Source: Gemmatimonadota bacterium
GTDB lineage: Bacteria > Gemmatimonadota > Gemmatimonadetes > Longimicrobiales > Gaopeijiaceae
Reading direction: 5' to 3'
NCBI GenBank assembly: GCA_021295835.1
Contig: JAGWBP010000026.1
Location: 1-35,825 of the forward strand
Length of the DNA stretch: 35,825 bases
Below the pieces are notes generated by a model. It was not told the DNA's origin. It did not search any database and saw only the letters and a list, made by a program, of their open reading frames with translations. This document shows, one piece after another, positions 7,598 through 15,445 of the stretch (positions within the stretch are counted from its first letter, which is position 1; each line of letters begins with the position of its first letter). The position numbers and the translations under genes were made by a program.

Positions 7598-8691
7598 TGA
7601 GTCGGCTGCGGAGCATCGTCCACGGACCGCCGGTCGTCGTCCTGATCGCGGCCGCGGTCCTGCCGTCCGCCATGGCGGACGCTCAGGATCCGGTCGACAG
7701 CGCCGCCCCTCCTCTCGTACAACCCGGCGAGCGCCGCTTCGGCGAGATGCGCCAGCTCACCTTCGACGGTGAGAACGCCGAGGCCTACTGGTCCTTCGAC
7801 GGCACAGGCCTGGTCTTCCAGTCGAGCCCCATCCCCGGCGAGGGCTGCGACCAGATCTACACGCTCGACCCCGCCACCGGCGCCACCGCTCTCGTCAGCA
7901 CCGGACTGGGCCGGACGACATGCTCCTACTTCTACCCAGCCGGCGACCGGGTCCTCTACTCGTCGACACACCACCACGACGAGGACTGCCCGGTACCACC
8001 CGACCGCTCGCAGGGCTATGTGTGGGCCGTGTATCCGAGCTACGACATATTCGCGGCCGGCGTTGACGGATCGGACCCGACGCAGCTTACGAGCTCCCCT
8101 GGCTACGACGCCGAAGCCACCTTCTCGCCCACCGGCCACCGGATCATCTTCACCTCGGCGCGCGACGGCGACCTCGACCTCTACTCGATGCTCCCCGACG
8201 GCTCCGACGTGCGGCGCGTAACCGACCGCCTGGGCTACGACGGCGGCGCCTTCTACAGCCCCGACGGCACCAGGATCGTCTGGCGGGCCCACTACCCCGA
8301 AGACCCGGAAGAGATCGCCGACTACCGGTCGCTGCTGGCCGACGGGCTGATCCGTCCCTCCGCGCTCGAGATCTGGGTCGCCGACGCCGACGGCTCGAAC
8401 CCACGCCAGCTTACGGACAACGGGGCAGCCAACTTCGCCCCCTACTGGCACCCGTCGGGCGAGAGGATCATCTTCTCCTCGAACATGCACGACCCGCGAG
8501 GGCGCGAGTTCGAGCTCTACCTGATAGACGTGGACGGCACGGGCCTGGAGAGGGTGACCTGGTCGGAGGGCTTCGACGGCTTCCCCGTCTTTCATCCGGA
8601 CGGCGAACTCCTCGTCATCGGGTCCAACCGCAGGATGTCGCACGACGGCAACACCAACATCTTCCTGGTCGAGTGGATCGATGAATTGTAA
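7597..8691 (+). CDS. Secreted TolB-like (PD40) beta-propeller protein, 364 aa
   Basis: The start GTG at 7597 is supported by AGGAGG at about 7585-7590. A signal peptide (about 30 residues, A-A-A-V-L-P-S-A-M-A-D-A) precedes repeated PD40 blades: A-Y-W-S-F-D-G-T-G-L-V-F-Q-S, A-T-F-S-P-T-G-H-R-I-I-F-T-S, A-F-Y-S-P-D-G-T-R-I-V-W-R and P-Y-W-H-P-S-G-E-R-I-I-F-S-S. Each is paired with a D-x-D-G-S/T-x-x-x-Q-L-T turn. Such proteins are periplasmic or surface-associated and mediate protein contacts; no enzyme domain is fused. It is the last gene of the operon that begins with the DUF6941 gene. An 18-bp palindrome overlaps its stop. Confidence 0.88.
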   Translation: MSRLRSIVHGPPVVVLIAAAVLPSAMADAQDPVDSAAPPLVQPGERRFGEMRQLTFDGENAEAYWSFDGTGLVFQSSPIPGEGCDQIYTLDPATGATALVSTGLGRTTCSYFYPAGDRVLYSSTHHHDEDCPVPPDRSQGYVWAVYPSYDIFAAGVDGSDPTQLTSSPGYDAEATFSPTGHRIIFTSARDGDLDLYSMLPDGSDVRRVTDRLGYDGGAFYSPDGTRIVWRAHYPEDPEEIADYRSLLADGLIRPSALEIWVADADGSNPRQLTDNGAANFAPYWHPSGERIIFSSNMHDPRGREFELYLIDVDGTGLERVTWSEGFDGFPVFHPDGELLVIGSNRRMSHDGNTNIFLVEWIDEL

Positions 8692-8704
8692 TCTGTAGAT
8701 TACA
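8687..8704. promoter_or_regulatory. Perfect inverted repeat, operator-like
   Basis: TGTAATCT-GT-AGATTACA: two 8-bp arms with a 2-bp centre in an A/T-rich island. It covers the stop of the TolB-like gene and ends two bases before the ATG at 8707. The tiny centre favours a dimeric-regulator operator over an RNA hairpin terminator. TAGATT inside it could serve as a -10. Confidence 0.45.
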
Positions 8705-8706
8705 TA

Positions 8707-9884
8707 ATGACAATCAAGAATTACATTTCTAGCAGGCCGCTGGCGCAATCGATGCTCGCCGTTTCCTGTCTGGTGCTCTGCGCCGCCTGTCGGGACGAGC
8801 CATCGGACCCGGGGGCCACGGGTCGCGCGGAGGCCGTGGACCTGTTCTCCGAGTGGCCAGGTGACGAGTCGTTCCGGATCGCCGCGGAACCAAGCCTGGT
8901 GGTGGGGTTGGACGAGTCCCTCCCGCTGGGCTGGGTCTCCGGAGCGGTCTTCTTCGGCGACGGCATCGCTATCGCGGATAGGATGGCGTACGAAGTCCTG
9001 ATCCTGGACGCTGCGGGCCGGCTGCTTTCTCGGCAAGGCAGGAAGGGAGAGGGTCCCGGCGAGTACATGAATCTGGCCTCGCTCGCTCGCCACGCGGACG
9101 GACTGGTCACCTGGGACGCATTCCACTTGCGAGTAACCCGGCTCGACGCGTCCGGGGGGTACATCGGGGAGACGAAACACACACTGGTCGGTCCTTATCT
9201 AATGAGCAGGATCGTTGGAGCCTTCGGAAACAGCGCGCTGCTCGAAAGCTGGGAGATGGGATGGGAGGGCGCGCCCGCCGAGCCGATGGAGACCCGGCAG
9301 ACGGTGACATATGAGATCGTTCGTCTTTCTGACGGGGAGGTCGTCTTCGAGGGCACCCCTCCCGGTGAAGAGTGGTGGGCGGTGAGCGAGCTAAATAGCG
9401 ACGGCCGTCTAAGCTGGGGCTGGGAATCCGTGATCTTCGGGCGGACTGCCGTCTCTGCCGTCACCGATCGCTACGCCTACCTGGCGGATACCGACTCGAT
9501 CACGATCACGCGCAAGTCTCATTCGATCAGCCCCGAGAGAGCGCTGAGGCAGAGTGGGTGCGGTTCGTCAGCGATACCCTGCGGGCGAACCCGTTCATAT
9601 CGGAGCTTGGCCTCCGCCTGCTCGAGGATCTGCCGGCCCGCCCCACCCTTCCCGCTTTTTCCGCCATGAAGGGCGGCGACGGCCTTCTGTGGATCCGGGA
9701 GTACCCTAACCCGCTTCAGGACCAGGTGGTCTGGGTCGGTTTCAGCGAAGCGTGGGAACGGAAGAAGCGGATCACGATGCCCACGAGCCTGGACGTTCTG
9801 GATATTTCGGAGGGCCGGGTACTCGTCCGGGCAAAGGGCGCCCTTGACGAAACTCTGATCGAGGTCTACCCGATCGAGCGCTGA
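8707..9884 (+). pseudogene. 6-bladed beta-propeller lipoprotein with a frameshift
   Basis: The frame from 8707 starts with a lipoprotein signal (A-V-S-C-L-V-L-C-A-A-C, lipidated Cys near residue 28) and propeller blades. These include the G-R-K-G-E-G-P-G-E-Y turn also found in the paralogue at 10582-11859. At about 9500-9540 the coding signal jumps to another frame (Q-P-R-E-S-A-E-A-E-W-V-R-F-V-S-D-T-L onward) and continues to the stop at 9884 with the expected ending: L-P-A-F-S-A-M, then L-L-W-I-R-E-Y. One lost base explains this. Left uncorrected, the first frame ends at 9669 in nonsense sequence. It may be a true pseudogene or a sequencing error. No Shine-Dalgarno is visible before 8707; a later ATG at 8752 is an alternative start. 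Confidence 0.7.
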
Positions 9885-9920
9885 TCACGCAGGGCGACCG
9901 GGAGGTTTGCCCACGGGCCG

Positions 9921-10544
9921 CTAGGGTAGCGTCACCTCCATGAAGCGCGTCACGATCCGGTAGGTAAGCCCCCAGATGGCCCGGCCCTCGAGCCTGATGC
10001 ACGGGAGGCTGCGTGCCGCGGACCCACCGGTCCACGCGACCGACCCCAGGTTGCGAGGGTCGGCCAAGTCGGCCAGCGCGAACCAGTGCACGGACGCCAC
10101 CTCGGGGCTGGCAACGTGCGCCGTGGTCTGCGAGAGTGCCCGAAAGACAAAGGGCCATACGGAGATAGGGGGATTCTCCGGCCGCAGCGGGCGAAGCGGC
10201 TCGCTCCGGCCGAGCATTCCCTCCGGCGCTTCCAGCCGCACCCCGGTCTCCTCGCGCGTCTCACGGACCGCAGCTTCAATAAGGCTACCATCGGCTGGAT
10301 CGAGGCGCCCGCCCGGGAGCGCCATCTGGCCCGACCAGGGGTCGTGGGGAGACTTGGCCCGCTCTATCGTCAGGAGCTCGCAGAGACCCAGGGGCGGGTC
10401 AGGCTCCCCGAGTGGCGGACGCAGCACCAGCGCGACGGCGGCGTTGCGTCGGGCCCGGTCCGGCCGTGCCGAGTCCGCGGCACCATGTGCCGACGCGAGC
10501 GCAGCAGCTACCGAGGATAGCTTCCCGAACGGAACACCGTGCAA
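9921..10544 (-). CDS. Nudix hydrolase, CoA pyrophosphatase-like, 207 aa
   Basis: The Nudix helix is visible: G-G-R-L-D-P-A-D-G-S-L followed by A-A-V-R-E-T-R-E-E-T-G-V, with the R-E-x-x-E-E-x-G metal-binding core intact. The lead-in S-G-Q-M-A-L-P-G-G-R and the substitution of the first Nudix Glu are features of the CoA pyrophosphatase (NudL/PCD1) group, which cleaves CoA to phosphopantetheine and 3',5'-ADP. The start is uncertain. The TTG at 10544 gives a family-like length and avoids the gene ending at 10582, but no clear Shine-Dalgarno is present. Longer frames reach into the neighbour and look like shadow sequence. It is the last gene of the minus operon 12930 to 9921. Confidence 0.85.
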   Translation of the reverse strand: MHGVPFGKLSSVAAALASAHGAADSARPDRARRNAAVALVLRPPLGEPDPPLGLCELLTIERAKSPHDPWSGQMALPGGRLDPADGSLIEAAVRETREETGVRLEAPEGMLGRSEPLRPLRPENPPISVWPFVFRALSQTTAHVASPEVASVHWFALADLADPRNLGSVAWTGGSAARSLPCIRLEGRAIWGLTYRIVTRFMEVTLP

Positions 10545-10581
10545 CGCTGGCGGCGGCCGTTGGCGGAGCTCGCGAACAGCC

Positions 10582-11859
10582 CTACCCTTGCGGCTCAAGC
10601 GCGACCAGCCTGACCACGCGAACGGTCGGCACCTCCATCTCGTCGAGCTCGATGTAGGCCATGAGCCCTTCGGGGCCGAAGGCGTCCGGCGTTCGCAGCC
10701 CGTCCGGCGGCAGGGTGCCGATGTAGCGTCCGTCGGGGCTCCAGACATCGATCATGCCGACCGCTCCTGCCCAGGGGTCGCCCTCGCGTCGGTGCCGCAC
10801 CCAGAGCCCGCCCTCCCATGTGGCCCCCAGGGAGAGGACCACCGGTATCTCATGATTGAACCGCATGCCCTCGATGCTCTCGCGCAGCTCCGCAACCATC
10901 GCCGCCATGAACTCCGGCGGCGCCTGGTCCGGCCCCTGCAGGTTGGCGGGGTCGGCGTAGAGGCGATCGAACTCCGCCATGGCCGAGTCCCGAACGGCAG
11001 TCTCGATCTCGGCGGTCACCGGCTCGGGGCTGATGGGTCTTGCGATGGTAGCGATGGGTGCACCGTCGCCCGCAACGAGCTTGATTGAATAGCGGGCGGA
11101 ATCGGAATAGGCCACCGACCCGTCGGGCAGGACGTCGAAGAGCAGTCCCGGATCGAACTTTCTCCGATCGTCCGTGGCATTGGATTCTGCCTCACCGGGT
11201 GCCGGCACCCGCACTTCGCCTGCCTTCACGATCGGCTCGGCGGTGGTGCCCACAGCTCCCAGCGTCAACCGCTCCAAGCCCCGCGGACCGATCGTCGGGT
11301 TGGCCAACTCCATCCGTCGGAACATCTCCTGAGCGTGGTAGCTCATGCCGCGCGCCACCAGCACGCCAGCATCGGGATGTGGCCTGGCACCGCTCCGGAA
11401 CGCCATCATCCCATAACGTCCGACGTGGCTCGCCGACATGCCCACCTGACGGTCGAAGGAACCATCGGGAGCGAACACGACATAGGCTCCACTTCCGCGG
11501 TCGGCCACCGCCGCCGTGCCATCTCTCCAGACGTAGATGTCGTCGGGGCTGCGGAACTCCCCGGGGCCCTCGCCCCGCCGTCCCAGGGTGCGGACGAGTT
11601 CGCCATCACGATCCAGAACGGCGACGACCGGCACATCCGGGTTCAGCACGAACAGGTTGCCGTCGCCGTCGAACGCCACGCTCGGAGGCGTCCCGAACTG
11701 AGCCCAGTCGGGCGGGTCCACGGCACCCACCCTGAACACCTCGACGAACTCCGCCATCAGGGGACGATCGGTGGCCAGGTTGTCATCCCGCATATCGGAG
11801 CAGGCACCCGCCACAACGGCCAGCGCGAGGGTCGGCAGGGCTATTCGACTTCCAATCAT
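10582..11859 (-). CDS. 6-bladed beta-propeller lipoprotein, 425 aa
   Basis: The ATG at 11859 gives a short lipoprotein signal ending V-V-A-G-A-C (lipidated Cys19). The mature protein contains propeller blades with F-D-G-D-G-N-L-F-V-L-N, V-V-A-V-L-D-R-D-G-E-L-V-R-T-L-G-R-R-G-E-G-P-G-E-F and A-D-R-G-S-G-A-Y-V-V-F-A-P-D-G. The last blades contain I-D-V-W-S-P-D-G-R-Y-I-G-T-L. This family is common as envelope lipoproteins in Gemmatimonadota- and Bacteroidota-type genomes; its role is unknown. It is a paralogue of the frameshifted gene at 8707-9884. It starts 10 bases after the queE stop, so it is probably cotranscribed with it. Confidence 0.88.
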   Translation of the reverse strand: MIGSRIALPTLALAVVAGACSDMRDDNLATDRPLMAEFVEVFRVGAVDPPDWAQFGTPPSVAFDGDGNLFVLNPDVPVVAVLDRDGELVRTLGRRGEGPGEFRSPDDIYVWRDGTAAVADRGSGAYVVFAPDGSFDRQVGMSASHVGRYGMMAFRSGARPHPDAGVLVARGMSYHAQEMFRRMELANPTIGPRGLERLTLGAVGTTAEPIVKAGEVRVPAPGEAESNATDDRRKFDPGLLFDVLPDGSVAYSDSARYSIKLVAGDGAPIATIARPISPEPVTAEIETAVRDSAMAEFDRLYADPANLQGPDQAPPEFMAAMVAELRESIEGMRFNHEIPVVLSLGATWEGGLWVRHRREGDPWAGAVGMIDVWSPDGRYIGTLPPDGLRTPDAFGPEGLMAYIELDEMEVPTVRVVRLVALEPQG

Positions 11860-11869
11860 GGGTATCGTC

Positions 11870-12562
11870 CTAGACGCCGGCTCGATCAGGGCCCCAGATG
11901 TGCTTGTGCAGCTGGGTCTGATAGCGCACTGGTAGGCCGCTTGCCAGGATCGCGGCGGCGAGCTCGTGCTGATCCTCCATTCCCCAGACCGGCGAGACGA
12001 GAAGCGCGCCGAGCGATCCCTCGTCCAGTCGCTCGGCGAGCCGGTGTCGGCGAACGATGCCGACCGCCCAATCGAAGTCATCCAGATCGGCGACCACGAA
12101 CTTGACCTCGTCGCGCCCGGTCAGCCGATCCAGATTCGACCACAGGTTGCGCGCCGCCTCGCCCGACCCCGGGCACTTGAGGTCCATGACGCGGTGCGCG
12201 CGGTCGTCCAGGACTCCCACGTCCAGCGCCCCCGACGTCTCGACCAGAACCGTGTAGCCCTCGTCGAGGAGGCGCCGAGCAAGGGTTGCCGTCGCCCTCT
12301 GCGCCAGCGGCTCGCCGCCCGTGATCTCCACCAGCTTGCATCCGAAGGCCTCGACGCGGGTCTCGATCACGCCAAGGGGGACGCGGTCGCCACCGGAGAA
12401 GGCGTACTCGGTGTCGCACCAGACGCACCGGAGCGGGCACCCGGTGAGGCGCACGAAGGTGCACGGCAGCCCCGCCCAGGTGGACTCGCCCTGGATCGAG
12501 TGGAAGATCTCGGTCACCCGAAGAGAGGTCCCGCCGGCGGCGCGCGCCTGCGGCTCCGTCAC
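11870..12562 (-). CDS. queE: 7-carboxy-7-deazaguanine synthase QueE, 230 aa
   Basis: This is a radical-SAM enzyme that converts 6-carboxytetrahydropterin to 7-carboxy-7-deazaguanine in queuosine/preQ0 synthesis. The sequence shows the QueE start I-F-H-S-I-Q-G-E-S, the R-L-T-G-C-P-L-R-C-V-W-C-D cluster (Cys42, Cys46, Cys49 for the 4Fe-4S), the E-I-T-G-G-E-P SAM motif (79-85), and V-M-D-L-K-C-P-G-S-G in the substrate region. The GTG at 12562 overlaps the stop of the upstream small gene by 4 bp (GTGA). No queC, queD or queF lies in the window, so the rest of the pathway must be elsewhere. Confidence 0.93.
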   Translation of the reverse strand: MTEPQARAAGGTSLRVTEIFHSIQGESTWAGLPCTFVRLTGCPLRCVWCDTEYAFSGGDRVPLGVIETRVEAFGCKLVEITGGEPLAQRATATLARRLLDEGYTVLVETSGALDVGVLDDRAHRVMDLKCPGSGEAARNLWSNLDRLTGRDEVKFVVADLDDFDWAVGIVRRHRLAERLDEGSLGALLVSPVWGMEDQHELAAAILASGLPVRYQTQLHKHIWGPDRAGV

Positions 12563-12930
12563 GACCGGCGCCCAGCCACATCGGCTCCCGCCCCGCGCAA
12601 GACGGCTTCGTTCAGGAGACGCTGCACCTCGGTCAGCTCCAGCGCCCCGGCCCGCTGCATCACACCGCCTCGGGTCGCGGCCCTCCAGAGAACGGGGCTC
12701 TCGACGTGGCCCACTATCCCGAGCCCGGTCTCTGCCCAGCGCGGGAAGACCAGGTAGCCGACCACAGGCTCCCTCAGGTCGCCGGTTTTCTCCACCTCGA
12801 TCGAGACCGTGTAGGGCTGGCCGTCGATCGCCTCGAAGGCTGGCGGGCGATCGTGTACCGACAGGTACCCGCCCAGCGTGCGGTCCTCCGCGCTCTCTCC
12901 CGCACTGGCCGCTGCGGCGCTCTCGCTCAT
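12559..12930 (-). CDS. Unknown small protein upstream of QueE, 123 aa
   Basis: A Ser/Ala/Glu-rich N-terminus (about 20 residues, probably disordered) leads into a mixed alpha/beta core: Q-P-Y-T-V-S-I-E-V-E-K-T-G, V-V-G-Y-L-V-F-P-R-W-A, then G-I-V-G-H-V-E-S-P-V-L. A C-terminal helix follows (L-T-E-V-Q-R-L-L-N-E-A-V-L). There is no signal peptide and no Cys. I do not recognise the family. Its coupling to queE by a GTGA overlap suggests joint expression but not necessarily a tRNA role. It is divergent from the oxidoreductase at 13013 across an 82-bp spacer that must hold both promoters. Confidence 0.7.
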   Translation of the reverse strand: MSESAAAASAGESAEDRTLGGYLSVHDRPPAFEAIDGQPYTVSIEVEKTGDLREPVVGYLVFPRWAETGLGIVGHVESPVLWRAATRGGVMQRAGALELTEVQRLLNEAVLRGAGADVAGRRS

Positions 12931-13012
12931 GGTTGGCTCTTCCGTTTGCTCTATCTTCCAACCCTGCGTCTAGTAAGTAAGTGCAATCCCCGACAATCGC
13001 CAAAGCCGCCAC

Positions 13013-14062
13013 ATGCCAGTGAAGATGCTCGCCGCGGTGTTCCGCGAGAACGGTGGCCCGGAGGTCGTCTCGGTCGAGGAGGTCGACAGGCCTGAGCCAG
13101 CACCGGGCGAGGCCCGCATCCGGGTCGAGGCCGCCTCTCTCAACCACCTCGATCTCTGGGTGCGGCACGGACTTCCGATCGAGATCCCGATGCCGCACAT
13201 CGGCGGCGCCGACTTCGCCGGGACGGTCGACGCCGTGGGGAGCGGTGGCGATCGGGGGTGGATCGGAAGGCGGGTCGTCGTCGATCCCTCGCTGGGGTAC
13301 GCCTGGTACGGGCTGGCCACCCTGGCCGGAGCCGATCCGCTTCGAATTATCGGCGAGCACACCCAGGGTGGATTCGCTGAATTTGCGGTGGCACCTGTGG
13401 CCAATCTGGTTGAGCTGCCCGAGGGATTTCCGGCTTCCGTGGCCGCCGGCGGGGCTCTCGTCGGGGTGACCGCCTGGCACGGGCTCTTCGCCCAGGGGGG
13501 ACTCCGCGCCGGGAAGCGTGTCCTGGTGACGGCAGCCAGCGGCGGCGTGGGGACGGTCGCCGTGCAGATAGCGAGGCTGGCGGGCGCCGAGGTCTATGCG
13601 CTGACTTCGCGCACGGCAGAGGTGAGCGTGCTAGGGGCCGACCACATCTTCGACCGCCGGGAACCGGCTTGGCCTCGCGAGCTGTATCGGGCGACTGGTC
13701 GGCGCGGCGTGGACATCTGCCTGGACTCGGTGGGGGAGGCGATTTGGCCCGACATTCTGCGGGCTCTCGCGGTCGGGGGCCGTCTGGTCTGCTACGGAGC
13801 GACGACGGGACGCCACGGGCACGTCGACATCCGGCGCCTCTTCTGGCACAAGCAGTCGATTGTCGGTTCGACGATGGGCACGCCGGCTGACTTCAGAGCC
13901 GTCATGGCGCTCGTCTTCGACGGTCGCATCGCGCCCCCGATACACGCGGAGCTCCCGCTGGCCGAGGCGCGCGCGGCTCACCGGCTGCTCGAAGCGGGCG
14001 AGGTCTTCGGGAAGGTCGTGCTCACACCGCACCCGAATACGGACCGCGAGGCCGCGACGTGA
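13013..14062 (+). CDS. MDR-family NAD(P)-dependent oxidoreductase, 349 aa
   Basis: The N-terminal GroES-like domain has G-E-A-R-I-R-V-E-A-A-S-L-N-H-L-D-L-W and P-H-I-G-G-A-D-F-A-G. The Rossmann domain has V-L-V-T-A-A-S-G-G-V-G-T-V-A-V-Q-I-A at about residues 170-187, and the C-terminus ends in the common G-E-V-F-G-K-V-V-L-T. This is the quinone oxidoreductase / zinc-alcohol dehydrogenase superfamily. In the lobe where zinc dehydrogenases carry four structural cysteines (about 90-113), this protein has none, although the following G-E-H-x-x-G-G-F-A-E is kept. Its substrate is unknown. It overlaps the MazG gene by 4 bp. Confidence 0.88.
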   Translation: MPVKMLAAVFRENGGPEVVSVEEVDRPEPAPGEARIRVEAASLNHLDLWVRHGLPIEIPMPHIGGADFAGTVDAVGSGGDRGWIGRRVVVDPSLGYAWYGLATLAGADPLRIIGEHTQGGFAEFAVAPVANLVELPEGFPASVAAGGALVGVTAWHGLFAQGGLRAGKRVLVTAASGGVGTVAVQIARLAGAEVYALTSRTAEVSVLGADHIFDRREPAWPRELYRATGRRGVDICLDSVGEAIWPDILRALAVGGRLVCYGATTGRHGHVDIRRLFWHKQSIVGSTMGTPADFRAVMALVFDGRIAPPIHAELPLAEARAAHRLLEAGEVFGKVVLTPHPNTDREAAT

Positions 14063-14409
14063 CGCTCGCCGAGGCGCAGGCGCGGGTCGATGGCTGGATC
14101 GGTCGCTTCGAGGAGGGGTACTGGCCGCCGCTCGCGATCCTGGCCCGGCTTATCGAAGAAGTGGGCGAGCTGGCGCGCGAGGTCAATCACCGCTTCGGCG
14201 CCAAGCCCAAGCGCGACGACGAGGATCCCCGCGAGCTGGAGCTGGAGATTGCCGACGTGCTCTTCGTGCTCCTCTGCCTGGCGAACGAGCGCGGGATCGA
14301 CCTGGACGCCGCCTTCGAGCGGGTCATGGACAAGTACGAGGAGCGCGACGCGGGCCGGTGGACGCCGCGCGAGCCGAGTGGAGGGTCTCCAGGCCAGCGG
14401 ACGCGATAA
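14059..14409 (+). CDS. MazG-family nucleotide pyrophosphohydrolase, 116 aa
   Basis: This single-domain all-alpha NTP-PPase has the two metal-binding helices: L-I-E-E-V-G-E-L-A-R-E-V (Glu33, Glu34, Glu37) and E-L-E-I-A-D-V-L-F-V-L-L-C-L-A-N (Glu63, Asp66). It continues with G-I-D-L-D-A-A-F-E-R-V-M-D-K-Y, typical of small MazG proteins such as the Bacillus YpjD type. Family enzymes hydrolyse non-canonical or excess NTPs to NMP and PPi. The GTG start overlaps the stop of the oxidoreductase gene (GTGA). The tail after about residue 98 is basic and disordered. Confidence 0.88.
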   Translation: MTLAEAQARVDGWIGRFEEGYWPPLAILARLIEEVGELAREVNHRFGAKPKRDDEDPRELELEIADVLFVLLCLANERGIDLDAAFERVMDKYEERDAGRWTPREPSGGSPGQRTR

Positions 14410-14483
14410 CGCTTTGCCTGCGGGGGCTGTCCACATTTCCAACAGGGGGATGGCCCACTTCCGCGAAGGCTGGGGCTGACTGG

Positions 14484-15044
14484 ATGGACAGCGACGATAC
14501 CAACGCAGCCCTTGTTGCTCGGGTGCGGCTGGGGGAGACGAAGGCCTTCGACCAGCTCGTCCGGCGTCACCTGCGGCTGGCGCATTCGGTGGCGCGCTCC
14601 ACGCTCGACAATCCCGACGACGCGGACGATGTGTGCCAGGATGCCTTCATACGGGCCCTGGAGCGCATCGACGACTGCCGCAATCCGGGGCGGTTCGGTT
14701 CCTGGCTCCTGGCGATCGTGCGCAACACGGCGCACAACCGCCGCGAGCACAGCCGTGTTAGGGCGACGCTTCCGCTCGAGGAGGCGCGGTCGGCGACCTC
14801 GGGGGACGACCCCCTGGCCGCCGTCGGCAGGATGCAACTGCGCGGGCAGCTGCGCGAGGCGATCAGGCAGCTGACGGAGCTGCAGCGCAGGGTCCTCCTC
14901 CTGTACGATCTGGAGGGCTGGAGTCACAAGGAGATCGCGGGAGAGCTCGGCATCTCGTCCGGGTCCTCGCGCGTTCACCTGCACGTTGCGAGGAAGGCGA
15001 TGCGCAAGCTGCTTGCGGGGCGGGTCGCGCCTGGAACACCGTGA
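14484..15044 (+). CDS. ECF-type RNA polymerase sigma factor, 186 aa
   Basis: Region 2 (about 10-85) contains A-F-D-Q-L-V-R-R-H, N-P-D-D-A-D-D-V-C-Q-D-A-F-I-R-A-L-E-R-I and F-G-S-W-L-L-A-I-V-R-N-T-A. Region 4 (about 125-178) contains L-T-E-L-Q-R-R-V-L-L-L-Y-D-L-E-G-W-S-H-K-E-I-A and the recognition helix after G-I-S-S-G-S-S-R-V-H-L. The ATG at 14484 was chosen because upstream sequence lacks sigma features. The stop overlaps the next start by 4 bp (GTGA), which links it to a membrane protein placed like an anti-sigma factor and then to a Spy/CpxP-like protein. That arrangement suggests an envelope-stress regulon, perhaps autoregulated. Confidence 0.92.
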   Translation: MDSDDTNAALVARVRLGETKAFDQLVRRHLRLAHSVARSTLDNPDDADDVCQDAFIRALERIDDCRNPGRFGSWLLAIVRNTAHNRREHSRVRATLPLEEARSATSGDDPLAAVGRMQLRGQLREAIRQLTELQRRVLLLYDLEGWSHKEIAGELGISSGSSRVHLHVARKAMRKLLAGRVAPGTP

Positions 15045-15445
15045 AACGCTGGAAAGGAGAGGATCCGAGAGCGATGAGAGCAATTTTCTTGCAGGACATG
15101 CGCACCGGTGGCGCGTCCAGGAGGGTTGAAGTCGGCGAGCTCGCACCCGAGCGCAATCCGAGACGCTGGGAGGCGCTCGTGGCCCGCATCGTGGCCGAGG
15201 CGGAGCCGCTTCTGGAGGCCAGGCGGCGCACCCTCTCGCTGACGCTGACGCAGTGGGGCAGGCCCGTCATGGTGGGTGCCGCCGGGCTGATGGCGGCCGT
15301 GCTCGCCACACTGCTGCTCGTGCCGACGGCCGACACTCCCACTCCGGTCCAGGCCGGCCTCGGCGAGGAGGTGGTAGCGTGGTCGGTGGTGGCATGGATG
15401 GATGGGAGCGATGCGCCGCTGGCGATCGAGGAGTACTCGCCATGA
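15041..15445 (+). CDS. Putative anti-sigma factor, single-pass membrane protein, 134 aa
   Basis: A basic, charged N-terminal part (1-72, probably cytoplasmic) is followed by one membrane helix (about 76-95, V-M-V-G-A-A-G-L-M-A-A-V-L-A-T-L-L-L-V) and a short acidic outer tail. Its position between an ECF sigma gene and a Spy-like gene, its topology and its size fit an anti-sigma factor. It has no cysteine, so it cannot be the zinc-binding (ZAS) type and no family match is evident. The GTG at 15041 overlaps the sigma stop; an ATG at 15074 is an alternative start. The stop overlaps the next ATG by 4 bp. Confidence 0.68.
   Translation: MKRWKGEDPRAMRAIFLQDMRTGGASRRVEVGELAPERNPRRWEALVARIVAEAEPLLEARRRTLSLTLTQWGRPVMVGAAGLMAAVLATLLLVPTADTPTPVQAGLGEEVVAWSVVAWMDGSDAPLAIEEYSP

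Noticed and set aside
9558..9884. An independent 108-residue gene
   Set aside because: Its sequence is the expected C-terminal end of the propeller lipoprotein that begins at 8707, so a frameshift is the simpler reading.
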